From positions 99,258 through 163,257 of the forward strand of contig CAXTRK010000005.1 of the NCBI GenBank assembly GCA_964246745.1: a stretch of 64,000 nucleotides of DNA. Direction: 5' to 3'. The translations under genes and the position numbers were made by a program. This stretch comes from Lichenicoccus sp964246745 (GTDB lineage: Bacteria; Pseudomonadota; Alphaproteobacteria; Acetobacterales; Acetobacteraceae). Under the pieces are notes generated by a model that was not told the origin of the DNA, searched no databases, and saw nothing but the letters and a program-made list of their open reading frames with translations. Below, one piece after another: positions 53,968 to 62,555 of the stretch; positions within the stretch are counted from its first letter, which is position 1, and each line of letters starts with the position of its first letter.

Positions 53968-54794
53968 CCCTGAGATACGCCTACAACACCAACGGCACCG
54001 TGCATCACCGCATGGAGGACGCCATCGCCCTGATTGCCGACAGCGGCTACGACGGCGTGGCGCTGACGCTCGATCATCACTATCTCGATCCAATGCAGGA
54101 CGGCTGGCAGCACCGCACCGAGCGGCTCGCCAGCGATCTTGCCCGACGCGGCCTGGGATCGGTGATCGAGACGGGCGCGCGCTTCCTGCTCGACCCGCGC
54201 GCGCGACATCAACCGACCATGCTGAGCGACGCACGCGAAGAACGCGCGCTGCGCATCGACTTCCTCAAGCGCGCGCTCGATATCGGCGCCATGCTTGGCT
54301 CGGAAACCATGTCGTTCTGGTCCGGCACAGTGCGGCCGGGCTGCACGCGTGCGCAGGCGATGGCGTGGCTGCATGACGGCGTGAGCCAGGTCCTGGCGCA
54401 CGCCGAACGCGCGGGCGTGGTCGCGGCCATGGAGCCGGAACCCGAGCTTCTGGTCGAGACGCTCGATGATTTCCGCGATTTCGCCGCCTCCGCCCCGCGG
54501 CTCGGCCTGGCGCTCGATCTCGGCCACGTCATGGTGACCGGAGAGCGTGTGCCGCATGAGGCGGTGGCGGAATTTGCCGAACGGATCGCCACCATCTCGC
54601 TCGAGGACATGCGCCGCGGCAAGCACGTGCATCTGGCTTTCGGCGACGGCGACATGGACATTCCGGCCTGCCTTGCGGCACTCGAAACGATCGAGTTCCG
54701 CCGCCTGGTTTGCGTCGAGCTCTCGTCGGACAGCCATCGCGCCGACGAAATGGCGCCGCGCGCGCGACGCTGGCTCGAGACCTGCCGCCGATGA
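53964..54794 (+). CDS. TIM-barrel sugar-phosphate isomerase/epimerase-like protein
   Basis: 276 residues from the ATG overlapping the YcaO stop. The xylose-isomerase-like TIM barrel has a likely metal site formed by Glu157 (MEPEPE), Asp185 and His188 (ALDLGHVM), His221/His223 (KHVHLAFGDGD) and Glu252 (CVELSSD). Related proteins isomerise or epimerise sugars and inositols and commonly pair with Gfo/Idh/MocA oxidoreductases, as here. The same fold also includes DUF692/MNIO-type peptide-modifying enzymes, but I do not see their His/Asp pattern. Coupled by ATGA to the glycosyltransferase gene. Confidence 0.8.
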   Translation: MTLRYAYNTNGTVHHRMEDAIALIADSGYDGVALTLDHHYLDPMQDGWQHRTERLASDLARRGLGSVIETGARFLLDPRARHQPTMLSDAREERALRIDFLKRALDIGAMLGSETMSFWSGTVRPGCTRAQAMAWLHDGVSQVLAHAERAGVVAAMEPEPELLVETLDDFRDFAASAPRLGLALDLGHVMVTGERVPHEAVAEFAERIATISLEDMRRGKHVHLAFGDGDMDIPACLAALETIEFRRLVCVELSSDSHRADEMAPRARRWLETCRR

Positions 54795-56011
54795 GAATAT
54801 TGTTTTGCTCGCGCCGATATTTCCCCGCAGTCAGCGGCATGAGTGTCTATGCGCACAATCTGCTGCGCGAGCTGGTGGCGCAGGGTCACGACGTCACCAT
54901 GGTCAGCCAGTATCGCGGTGATGCCGAGGGCACCCGGATTTATGGCGGCGGCCCGCCGCCGCCCATGGACGGCGTCCGGGTGATCGGACGTCGCTCGCTG
55001 GGCGAGGAGAATGGCGGCGATTTCGAGCGCGACGTCGAGGACATGCTAGCGACCATACGCGACGAGCATGAACGCCGTCCGTTCGATATCCTGCATGCGC
55101 AGTATGGTTATCCGAACGGCTGGACGGTGCTGCGCGCCTCGCGCGAACTGGGCGTGCCCTGCGTCGTGTCGATCCAGGGCGGCGACGGCCACTGGGTTGG
55201 TTCCTGCTGCGAAACACACCGGCTGGCCATGCGCCGCGTGCTCGAGCATGCCGGCGCCGTGCTGATCGGCGGCGACAGCTTCGCGCGGGAAGTGAGCGAA
55301 CGGCTTGGCGTCGCGCGCTCACTGTTCACCATCGTCCCTGGCGCGGTCGACGTGCACCGGTTTCATCCGGCCTCCGATCAGGCATGCGCGGAGCCGCCGC
55401 GGCTGCTCTATCATGGCCGCGTCGACCGCAGGAAAGGCGTGCTCGACTTCATCGAGGCGGTGGCTTTGTTGCGTGACCGCGACGTGCGCATTGCCGCCAC
55501 CATCTCCGGAATCGGCCCCGATCTTGAAGCGGCACAAGCGCTTGCGCGCGCACGCGATCTGCACGGCGTGATGCGCTTTTCGGGTTACGCGGATTACGAC
55601 AACGCAGCCGCGCTCTACCGGGCTTGCGACATCTTCGTCTCGCCCACCTACGCCGAAGGCTTCTCGAACACGGTGCTGGAAGCGATGGCAAGCGGCGTCG
55701 CGATCGTCTCCTGTCATGCGGTCGGCATCAGCGACTGCCTGCGTCACAACGACAATGCGCTGCTGATCGAGCCGGGCGACACGGCAGCGCAGGCGGCGGC
55801 CCTGCACAGGCTGATCGAGGACGCGCCGCTGCGACACAGGCTCGCGGCCGATGCGCTCGCGGAATGCAGGCGGGACTACTCCTGGGAGGCGGTCGCAGGC
55901 GCGATCTTGGGGGTCTATCGCGAGGTGCGCCAGACTCCGCCCGATCGGTCGTTCGATACGCTGCTGCCGGTCACGCCGTGTCGGTATCGTTCAGCGCCGC
56001 ATCTGCTCTGA
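54791..56011 (+). CDS. GT4 glycosyltransferase in the peptide cluster
   Basis: 406 residues from the ATG overlapping the preceding stop. The GT-B fold shows MRILFCSRRYFPAVSGMSVY (acceptor domain), YHGRVDRRKGVLDFIEAV (about 207-224) and PTYAEGFSNTVLEAMASG (285-302) for donor binding. It is followed directly by a PIG-L deacetylase, the same pairing (GT4 then PIG-L) as BshA/BshB of bacillithiol and MshA/MshB of mycothiol synthesis, in which GlcNAc is attached and then deacetylated. It may glycosylate the modified peptide or a small acceptor; the donor is unknown. Confidence 0.85.
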   Translation: MRILFCSRRYFPAVSGMSVYAHNLLRELVAQGHDVTMVSQYRGDAEGTRIYGGGPPPPMDGVRVIGRRSLGEENGGDFERDVEDMLATIRDEHERRPFDILHAQYGYPNGWTVLRASRELGVPCVVSIQGGDGHWVGSCCETHRLAMRRVLEHAGAVLIGGDSFAREVSERLGVARSLFTIVPGAVDVHRFHPASDQACAEPPRLLYHGRVDRRKGVLDFIEAVALLRDRDVRIAATISGIGPDLEAAQALARARDLHGVMRFSGYADYDNAAALYRACDIFVSPTYAEGFSNTVLEAMASGVAIVSCHAVGISDCLRHNDNALLIEPGDTAAQAAALHRLIEDAPLRHRLAADALAECRRDYSWEAVAGAILGVYREVRQTPPDRSFDTLLPVTPCRYRSAPHLL

Positions 56012-56014
56012 ACC

Positions 56015-56740
56015 ATGCCGACCGCGCTCGCCCTGTCGCCGCATCTCGACGACGCCGTGTTCTCCTGCGGCGGCCTGATCGGCATGCTCGCCGCCCGCAA
56101 CTGGCGGGTCGTCGTGGCGACGATGTTCACCCGTTCCGTGCCTGAGCCGAGCGGCTTCGCTCTGGCGTGCCAGCTCGACAAGGGGCTCGGCGCCGAGATC
56201 GACTACATGGCGTTGCGCCGCGCCGAAGATCGCGCGGCGTGCGCGGCACTGGGTGCCAGGCCCACCTGGCTTGACTTCGCCGAAGCGCCGCATCGCGGCT
56301 ACGGATCAGCCGCCGCGCTGTTCGCGCCGCCGTTGCCTGAAGACACGGTGGACAGCCCGCTATGCGCCGAGATCGAGCGCCTGCTCGGACAATGGCGGCC
56401 GGATCTGCTGCTCGCTCCTCAATGCATCGGCGGTCATGTCGATCATGTCATGACCAGACGCGCGCTGCGTCGCTGCCGCACGGACGCGCCGGTGCTGTGG
56501 TGGCGCGACTTCCCGTATGATCTTCGCGCCGGCGCCGAGCCGTTCGCGCAAGACTTCGCGGGCCTGCCTGAATGGCGCAGCCCCATCGACGCGGCGCGGA
56601 AGCGGCACGCCTGCGAGTGCTACGAGACGCAACTCGGCTTCCAGTTCGGCGGCAAGGCGGGCGTCGGCCGGATGATCGCGGCAAACGGCGGACACGAGCG
56701 GTTCCGACGCGACGGCGCGCTGCCGCTGGAGTACGGTTGA
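56015..56740 (+). CDS. PIG-L-family deacetylase
   Basis: 241 residues. The zinc motif reads PHLDDAVFSCGG, with His10, Asp12 and Asp13 in the place of the usual AHPDDE, and the second motif is GGHVDHVMTRRAL with His141 and His144. These are the expected zinc ligands and catalytic acid of LmbE/PIG-L N-acetylglucosamine deacetylases. Gap of three bases to the GT4 gene and TGATG overlap with the epimerase gene. The likely reaction is removal of an acetyl group from a GlcNAc unit added by the preceding enzyme. Confidence 0.87.
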   Translation: MPTALALSPHLDDAVFSCGGLIGMLAARNWRVVVATMFTRSVPEPSGFALACQLDKGLGAEIDYMALRRAEDRAACAALGARPTWLDFAEAPHRGYGSAAALFAPPLPEDTVDSPLCAEIERLLGQWRPDLLLAPQCIGGHVDHVMTRRALRRCRTDAPVLWWRDFPYDLRAGAEPFAQDFAGLPEWRSPIDAARKRHACECYETQLGFQFGGKAGVGRMIAANGGHERFRRDGALPLEYG

Positions 56741-57768
56741 TGCCAGGCACGGGAAGCGTGCTGGTGACGGGCGGCGCCGGCTATATCGGCAGCCACGTCG
56801 TGCTCGCCTTGCGCGATGCCGGTGTCAGCGTGGTTGTGCTCGATGACCTCTCCACCGGCAGCGCCGCGGCAGTTCCCATGGACGTGCCGCTGGTGCGCGG
56901 CAGCACTGGCGACGCGGTGCTGGTGACGGCGACGCTGCGCGCGCACGGCATCGCCGCGGTGATGCATTTCGCGGCCTCCCTGGTGGTGCCGGAGTCGCTC
57001 ACGCAGCCGCTTGCCTATTGGCAGAACAATGTCGGCAACACGATGTCGCTGATCCAGAGCTGCGTGCATGCCGGCGTCAGCCGCATCGTGTTTTCATCGA
57101 CCGCCGCCGTCTATGGACTGGCCGCTGAGGCGGCAGTGGGCGAAGACGCGGCCACCAACCCGATCAATCCCTACGGCGCGAGCAAACTGGCCGCGGAGGC
57201 CATGCTGCGCGACGCGTCGGCAGCGCATGGATTGCGCGTGGCGGTGCTGCGCTACTTCAATGTCGCGGGCGCCGATCCGATGGGCCGGGCCGGGCAGCGC
57301 ACGCGCGGCGCCACCCATCTGATCAAGGTGGCCTGCGAGGCGGCGACCGGTCAGCGTTACGATATCGCGATCTTCGGCGAGGACTACGATACGCCGGACG
57401 GCACCTGCATACGCGATTACATCCACGTCGCCGACCTGGCGAACGCCCATGTGCGGGCATTGGCCTACCTGAACGGCGGCGGGGAGGGAGTGACGCTGAA
57501 TTGCGGCTATGGCACCGGCCATTCCGTCCGCGACGTGATCAACGCGGTGCAGCGCGCCTCCGGCGAAACCCTGCTGGTCCGCGGCAAGCCGCGCCGCGCC
57601 GGCGACCCTCCGGCACTGATCGCGCGCGCGCGGCGCATTGGCGAAGTGCTGGATTGGCGGCCTCATCACGCCGATCTTGACGAGATCGTCGCATCCGCAA
57701 TGCGCTGGGAGCGTCTGATGCTGACCGAACGGCGGCGGTGTCTGCCTCGCACGAAGCGCGCCGGATAA
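56740..57768 (+). CDS. galE: UDP-glucose/UDP-GlcNAc 4-epimerase (GalE family)
   Basis: 342 residues. The NAD motif is VTGGAGYIGSH (9-19), the active-site pair is SSTAAVYG and NPYGASK (YxxxK), and GTCIRDYIHVADLA is typical of GalE. It interconverts UDP-glucose and UDP-galactose, or the N-acetyl forms. Being the last gene of the peptide cluster and coupled to the deacetylase, it could supply the sugar donor for the GT4 enzyme; it may also serve the exopolysaccharide locus. A double hairpin follows the stop. Confidence 0.9.
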   Translation: MPGTGSVLVTGGAGYIGSHVVLALRDAGVSVVVLDDLSTGSAAAVPMDVPLVRGSTGDAVLVTATLRAHGIAAVMHFAASLVVPESLTQPLAYWQNNVGNTMSLIQSCVHAGVSRIVFSSTAAVYGLAAEAAVGEDAATNPINPYGASKLAAEAMLRDASAAHGLRVAVLRYFNVAGADPMGRAGQRTRGATHLIKVACEAATGQRYDIAIFGEDYDTPDGTCIRDYIHVADLANAHVRALAYLNGGGEGVTLNCGYGTGHSVRDVINAVQRASGETLLVRGKPRRAGDPPALIARARRIGEVLDWRPHHADLDEIVASAMRWERLMLTERRRCLPRTKRAG

Positions 57769-57777
57769 AAGCAAGAT

Positions 57778-57816
57778 GGGGCTCTGCCCCAAGCCCCGCC
57801 GAAGGCTCGCCTTCGG
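57778..57816. terminator. Two adjacent hairpins between convergent genes
   Basis: GGGGC-TCT-GCCCC (57778-57790) is a perfect short hairpin, and CCGAAGGC-TC-GCCTTCGG (57799-57816) a perfect eight-base stem. They lie between the galE stop and the convergent MgtC-like gene stop and so can end transcription in both directions. The GGGGCTCTGCCCC element resembles a dispersed intergenic repeat common in some Acetobacteraceae genomes, from memory and not checked. Confidence 0.7.
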
Positions 57817-57832
57817 AAACCTTTCGATAAAA

Positions 57833-58534
57833 TTAGTCGAGATCGTCGTCGGCCAGGCTGCCGACCTCGTGGATGCCGTCGATGCCGGTGAGCCGGGCGA
57901 TCAGATGCGAGACCGGCCGTTTGCCTTTGACCTGCATCGACAGCGAGACCGTCGGCGTCCCGCCGGCGATGCTGCCGTCCTTGTCGATGCGGACATGGTC
58001 GATCGCGAAACGTGCTTCGGTGCAGGTCACCAGGATGGCGCGAAGCAGCCCGCGGCCGTCCTCGTAGGTGATGCGGATATCAGTGGGCGAACGTCTTGCT
58101 TTCGGCAGGCGGCGCACGAGTCCGGGAAAGACGAACATGATGATGAAGTGACCGACCGTGGTGGCGACCGCGAGCACCGGCAAGCCGGCGCCGCAGGCCA
58201 TGCCGAGCGCCGCCGTCAGCCAGACCGAAGCCGCCGTGGTCAGGCCGCGGACGAGGTCGCGTCGCATGAAGATGACGCCGCCGCCGATGAAGCCGATGCC
58301 TGAGACGACCTGCGCCGCAATCCGGGAGGGATCCACGACCACCCGGTTGGCGACCAGGATGTTCATGAAGCCGTATTTCGATACGAGCATGAACAAGGCG
58401 GAGGCCACGCCGACCAGAGTGTAGGTGCGCAGCCCGGCGGCCTTGTTGCGCATCTCCCGCTCGATGCCCACCAGGGCGGACAGCACGAAGGCAAGCGTCA
58501 GTTCCTCAAGCTGCAGCCATCCCTGCCCGGTCAT
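57833..58534 (-). CDS. MgtC/SapB-family membrane protein
   Basis: 233 residues. Five hydrophobic helices lie in the first 150 residues with the MgtC signatures ALVGIEREMRNKAAGLRTYTLVG, GIGFIGGGVIFM and GLTTAASVWLTAALGMACGAG. The C-terminal soluble part (about 155-225) resembles an ACT-like domain. MgtC proteins aid growth in low magnesium or inside hosts, in part by inhibiting F-type ATPase; only the family is certain here. The gene stands alone, ending at the double hairpin. Confidence 0.9.
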   Translation of the reverse strand: MTGQGWLQLEELTLAFVLSALVGIEREMRNKAAGLRTYTLVGVASALFMLVSKYGFMNILVANRVVVDPSRIAAQVVSGIGFIGGGVIFMRRDLVRGLTTAASVWLTAALGMACGAGLPVLAVATTVGHFIIMFVFPGLVRRLPKARRSPTDIRITYEDGRGLLRAILVTCTEARFAIDHVRIDKDGSIAGGTPTVSLSMQVKGKRPVSHLIARLTGIDGIHEVGSLADDDLD

Positions 58535-58550
58535 GAGTGCTACAGCGGCA

Positions 58551-59565
<1,015 letters not shown>

Positions 59566-59588
<23 letters not shown>

Positions 59589-60345
59589 CGATCGCTCCTG
59601 CGAGGTGAGTTCCCGGAGCCAGCAACGCCAGCATGGCCTCCGCATCCGGATGCCTGGCGATCCGCACCGATCGCCAGGGCAACCCGGTGAGAGCCGCGCC
59701 AACCGCCGGACTGATCGCCAACGCATGAATGGCATTCAGCGCCGGATGGAGTGCTACGGGGCAGACATGGCCGAAGTTGCGGGCGGTCTCCGCGGAGAAG
59801 AACAGGCAGGCGGCAATCTTCCCCGCACCAAGCGCCTTCAGGGCCGCCTCCGGAAGGCGGCGCACCGGCAGCGCTTCATAGACGACGCGTCGCTGCACGC
59901 GTGCGCCGCGCGCGCGCAACAGGCCGGCAAGCGCATTGCCCTGCCCTGCTCCGGTGGCGAGCAGCAGCGCGTGCGCCTCGCTCCCGAGAAAGGCTGCCGG
60001 CATCGCCTCCTGCGCCAGCCCCGCCAGGTCGCGCGCATCGCCGCGGGCGCTCAGCGTCCTGGCAAACCCCGCGTCGCGTGCGCGGGCGGCCGTGCTGTCG
60101 CCCACGGCAAAGAGCGGAAGCGCGCGCAGCGCCGGATCGCGTCGAGCCGCATCGGCCAGCGGCGCCACCGCCTGGCCGCTGGTCAGCAGCAGCGCCGCCA
60201 GCGTGCGCGCACCCGGCAGCAGCGCGCGGCGCGCGGCGATATGCAGCAGTGGAGACGCGACCGGCTCGAAGCCCAGGTCCGCCACCGCTTCCATCGTCTC
60301 GCTCAATCCGGGCTCCGGACGCGTCACCAGGACGTGGCGTCGCAT
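59566..60345 (-). CDS. hemD: Uroporphyrinogen-III synthase
   Basis: 259 residues. HemD proteins vary greatly; the recognisable parts are VLVTRPEPGLSETMEAVADLGF at the start, the central VYEALPVR segment, and FFSAETARNFGHV near residue 190. The enzyme closes and inverts ring D of hydroxymethylbilane to give uroporphyrinogen III for heme, siroheme and cobalamin. It starts 11 bases after hemC, the preceding pathway gene, which supports the call. Confidence 0.88.
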
Positions 60346-60356
60346 TCGGACCGGGT

Positions 60357-61448
60357 TCAGTCGAATAGGTCGGACGGACTGTCGGCGCGCAGGCTGGCGC
60401 CGAGTTCCCGGCCCAATCGCTCCGCCTCGGTGATCGGACCACTGATCGCGCGCTTGAGCAGGAACGAACCATCCGCGCGGGCGGCCAATCCGGTCAAATG
60501 CAGTTGCGGCTCAGTGTCCTTGAAGGCGGTGCCGGCGACCAGCGGCATCAGCCGGGCATGGCCGCCGATCGGCGTGCGGCAGGAGCCGTTCAGCTCCGCC
60601 AGCAGCGCACGCTCGGCGGTGGAGACGGCGCGCGCCTTCACGTCCTCGATCGCGGCGAGCAACTCGCGCAGCTCGACGTCGTCGGCGCGAACCGTGACGC
60701 CGACGATGCCCTGCCCGGCCGACGGCACCATCAGGTCCGGGTCCAGCACGATGTCGGCGCGGTCCTCCATGTCGAGCCGTCGCAGCCCGGCCAGCGCCAG
60801 CAGGCTGGCGTCGCAGCGGCGTGCCGCCACCTTGTCGAGACGGGTCTGCACGCTGCCACGGAGCAGGACGCAGCACAGATCGGGACGCGCGTGCAGCAAT
60901 TGCGCCTGCCTGCGCACCGAGGAGGTGCCGATGATGCCGCCCTGACGCAAGCTGGCATAAGGGTCTTCAGGATCTGGCAACGGGCAGTCGGGACCCAGCA
61001 CCAGCACGTCGCGCGCGTCCTCCCGCCTGAGCGTGCAGGCCAGCACCAGGCCGTTGGGCAGCGTCGTCTCCAGGTCCTTGAGGCTGTGCACCGCGAAGTC
61101 GATATGACCGTCCAGGAGCGCCTCGTGGATCTCCTTGGCGAACAGCCCCTTGCCGCCGATTTCGGCGAGCCGGCGATCCTGCACCCGGTCTCCGGTGGTA
61201 TGGATCGGGTGCTCCTCGAACGCCCCCATGTCGCGCAGCACTGGGCAGAAACGTGTCAGCATGGTGAGGAACACGCGCGTCTGCACCAGCGCCAACGGCG
61301 AGCCGCGCGTGCCGACACGCAAAGGCAGGCTGCGGCGATGCGTGCCGGTGCGCCTGGCCTCGGAACCGATCCCGCGCGCAACGGCGGCGGCGGCGGCTTT
61401 CTGCAACGCTGCGGAGGGCTGGGCTGGAGAAGGCTGTGCGGGACCCAT
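60357..61448 (-). CDS. hemC: Porphobilinogen deaminase
   Basis: 363 residues; the chosen ATG has AGGA six bases upstream. An Ala-rich 40-residue extension precedes the family start LPLRVGTRGSPLALVQTR. Other features are FAVHSLKDLETTLPNGL, GTSSVRRQAQLLHARPDL and ELNGSCRTPIGGHA, whose cysteine holds the dipyrromethane cofactor. It joins four porphobilinogens into hydroxymethylbilane. It is divergent from tsaD with only 24 bases between start codons, so at least one promoter must lie inside coding sequence. Confidence 0.95.
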   Translation of the reverse strand: MGPAQPSPAQPSAALQKAAAAAVARGIGSEARRTGTHRRSLPLRVGTRGSPLALVQTRVFLTMLTRFCPVLRDMGAFEEHPIHTTGDRVQDRRLAEIGGKGLFAKEIHEALLDGHIDFAVHSLKDLETTLPNGLVLACTLRREDARDVLVLGPDCPLPDPEDPYASLRQGGIIGTSSVRRQAQLLHARPDLCCVLLRGSVQTRLDKVAARRCDASLLALAGLRRLDMEDRADIVLDPDLMVPSAGQGIVGVTVRADDVELRELLAAIEDVKARAVSTAERALLAELNGSCRTPIGGHARLMPLVAGTAFKDTEPQLHLTGLAARADGSFLLKRAISGPITEAERLGRELGASLRADSPSDLFD

Positions 61449-61472
61449 GCCGTGTCCTATTACCGGTCAGTG

Positions 61473-62555
61473 ATGAAGGAAAGATGGCGTGAAGCGGGAA
61501 GTTTGTCAGGGGAGCCGGATCTGGGGCCAGTTTTGGGAATCGAGACCTCGTGCGACGAGACCGCCTGCGCACTGCTCCACCCGGCCGGCGCGATTCTCGC
61601 CGAGGCGATGCTGAGCCAGTCCGAGCATCACCATTTTGGCGGCGTGGTGCCGGAGATCGCCGCCCGCGCCCACCTCGCGCATCTGCCGGATATGGTGCGC
61701 CGGGTGCTTGCCGAGGCCGCCATCCCGGCCACGTCGCTCGGTGCGGTGGCGGCAAGCTGCGGACCTGGCCTCATCGGCGGACTGATCGTCGGCAGCGGTC
61801 TGGGCAAGGGAATGGCGCTCTCGCTCGAGATACCGTTCGTGCCGGTCAACCATATCGAGGCGCACGCGCTGACCGCGCGGCTGCCGGGCCTGATCCCGGG
61901 GGGCGCCCCATTTCCCTACCTGCTGCTGCTGGTCTCCGGCGGGCATTGCCAATGCGTGGCGGTCGAGGGCCTCGGCCGCTACCGGCGTCTCGGCGGCACC
62001 ATCGACGACGCCGTGGGCGAGGCGTTCGACAAGGTGGCCAAGCTGCTCGGGCTGGGCTGGCCCGGAGGTCCGGCGCTGGAGCGTCTGGCTCGTGAGGGCG
62101 ACGCGGCCTCGGTCGCCTTGCCACGGCCGCTGCTCAGACGGCCCGGCTGCGACTTCTCGTTCAGCGGCCTCAAGACGGCAGTCGCGCAACGTCTGGCAGG
62201 CCGTCCGGCAACCGCCCCGCTGCCGCGCGGCGAGGCCGCGGATCTCGCCGCCAGCTTTCAGGCGGCGGTGGCGGACGTGCTCGCCGACCGTGTCAGCAAC
62301 GCCATTACAATGATGCCGCAGGCGCCCCTGCTGGTGGCGTCGGGCGGCGTCGCCGCCAACGCCGTGCTCCGTGCCCGACTGGCACGGACGGCGGAGGCGC
62401 ATGGGCTGGCCTTCGCGGCGCCGCCAGTGCGGCTCTGCACCGACAATGCGGTAATGGTGGCCTGGACCGCGATCGAGCGGCTGCGCGCCAGCCTCGCTGG
62501 CGGTTTCGACGCGCCGCCGCGTCCGCGCTGGCCGCTCGAGGAGATGGGCGCGTGA
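61473..62555 (+). CDS. tsaD: tRNA N6-adenosine threonylcarbamoyltransferase TsaD
   Basis: 360 residues from the ATG giving MKERWREAG; a GTG three bases earlier is possible. Signatures are VLGIETSCDETACALL, the metal-binding HHHFGGVVPEIAARAHL region, VNHIEAHALTARL, LVSGGHCQC, GGTIDDAVGEAFDKVAKLLG and FSGLKTA. It makes the t6A37 modification in ANN-decoding tRNAs with TsaB and TsaE. Its stop overlaps the GTG of rlmJ. Confidence 0.96.
   Translation: MKERWREAGSLSGEPDLGPVLGIETSCDETACALLHPAGAILAEAMLSQSEHHHFGGVVPEIAARAHLAHLPDMVRRVLAEAAIPATSLGAVAASCGPGLIGGLIVGSGLGKGMALSLEIPFVPVNHIEAHALTARLPGLIPGGAPFPYLLLLVSGGHCQCVAVEGLGRYRRLGGTIDDAVGEAFDKVAKLLGLGWPGGPALERLAREGDAASVALPRPLLRRPGCDFSFSGLKTAVAQRLAGRPATAPLPRGEAADLAASFQAAVADVLADRVSNAITMMPQAPLLVASGGVAANAVLRARLARTAEAHGLAFAAPPVRLCTDNAVMVAWTAIERLRASLAGGFDAPPRPRWPLEEMGA

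Noticed and set aside
48467..57768. Bacillithiol or mycothiol biosynthesis locus
   Set aside because: GT4 and PIG-L are present, but no BshC or MshC-type cysteine ligase or acetyltransferase is found, and YcaO, HD-like and peptide genes do not belong to those pathways.
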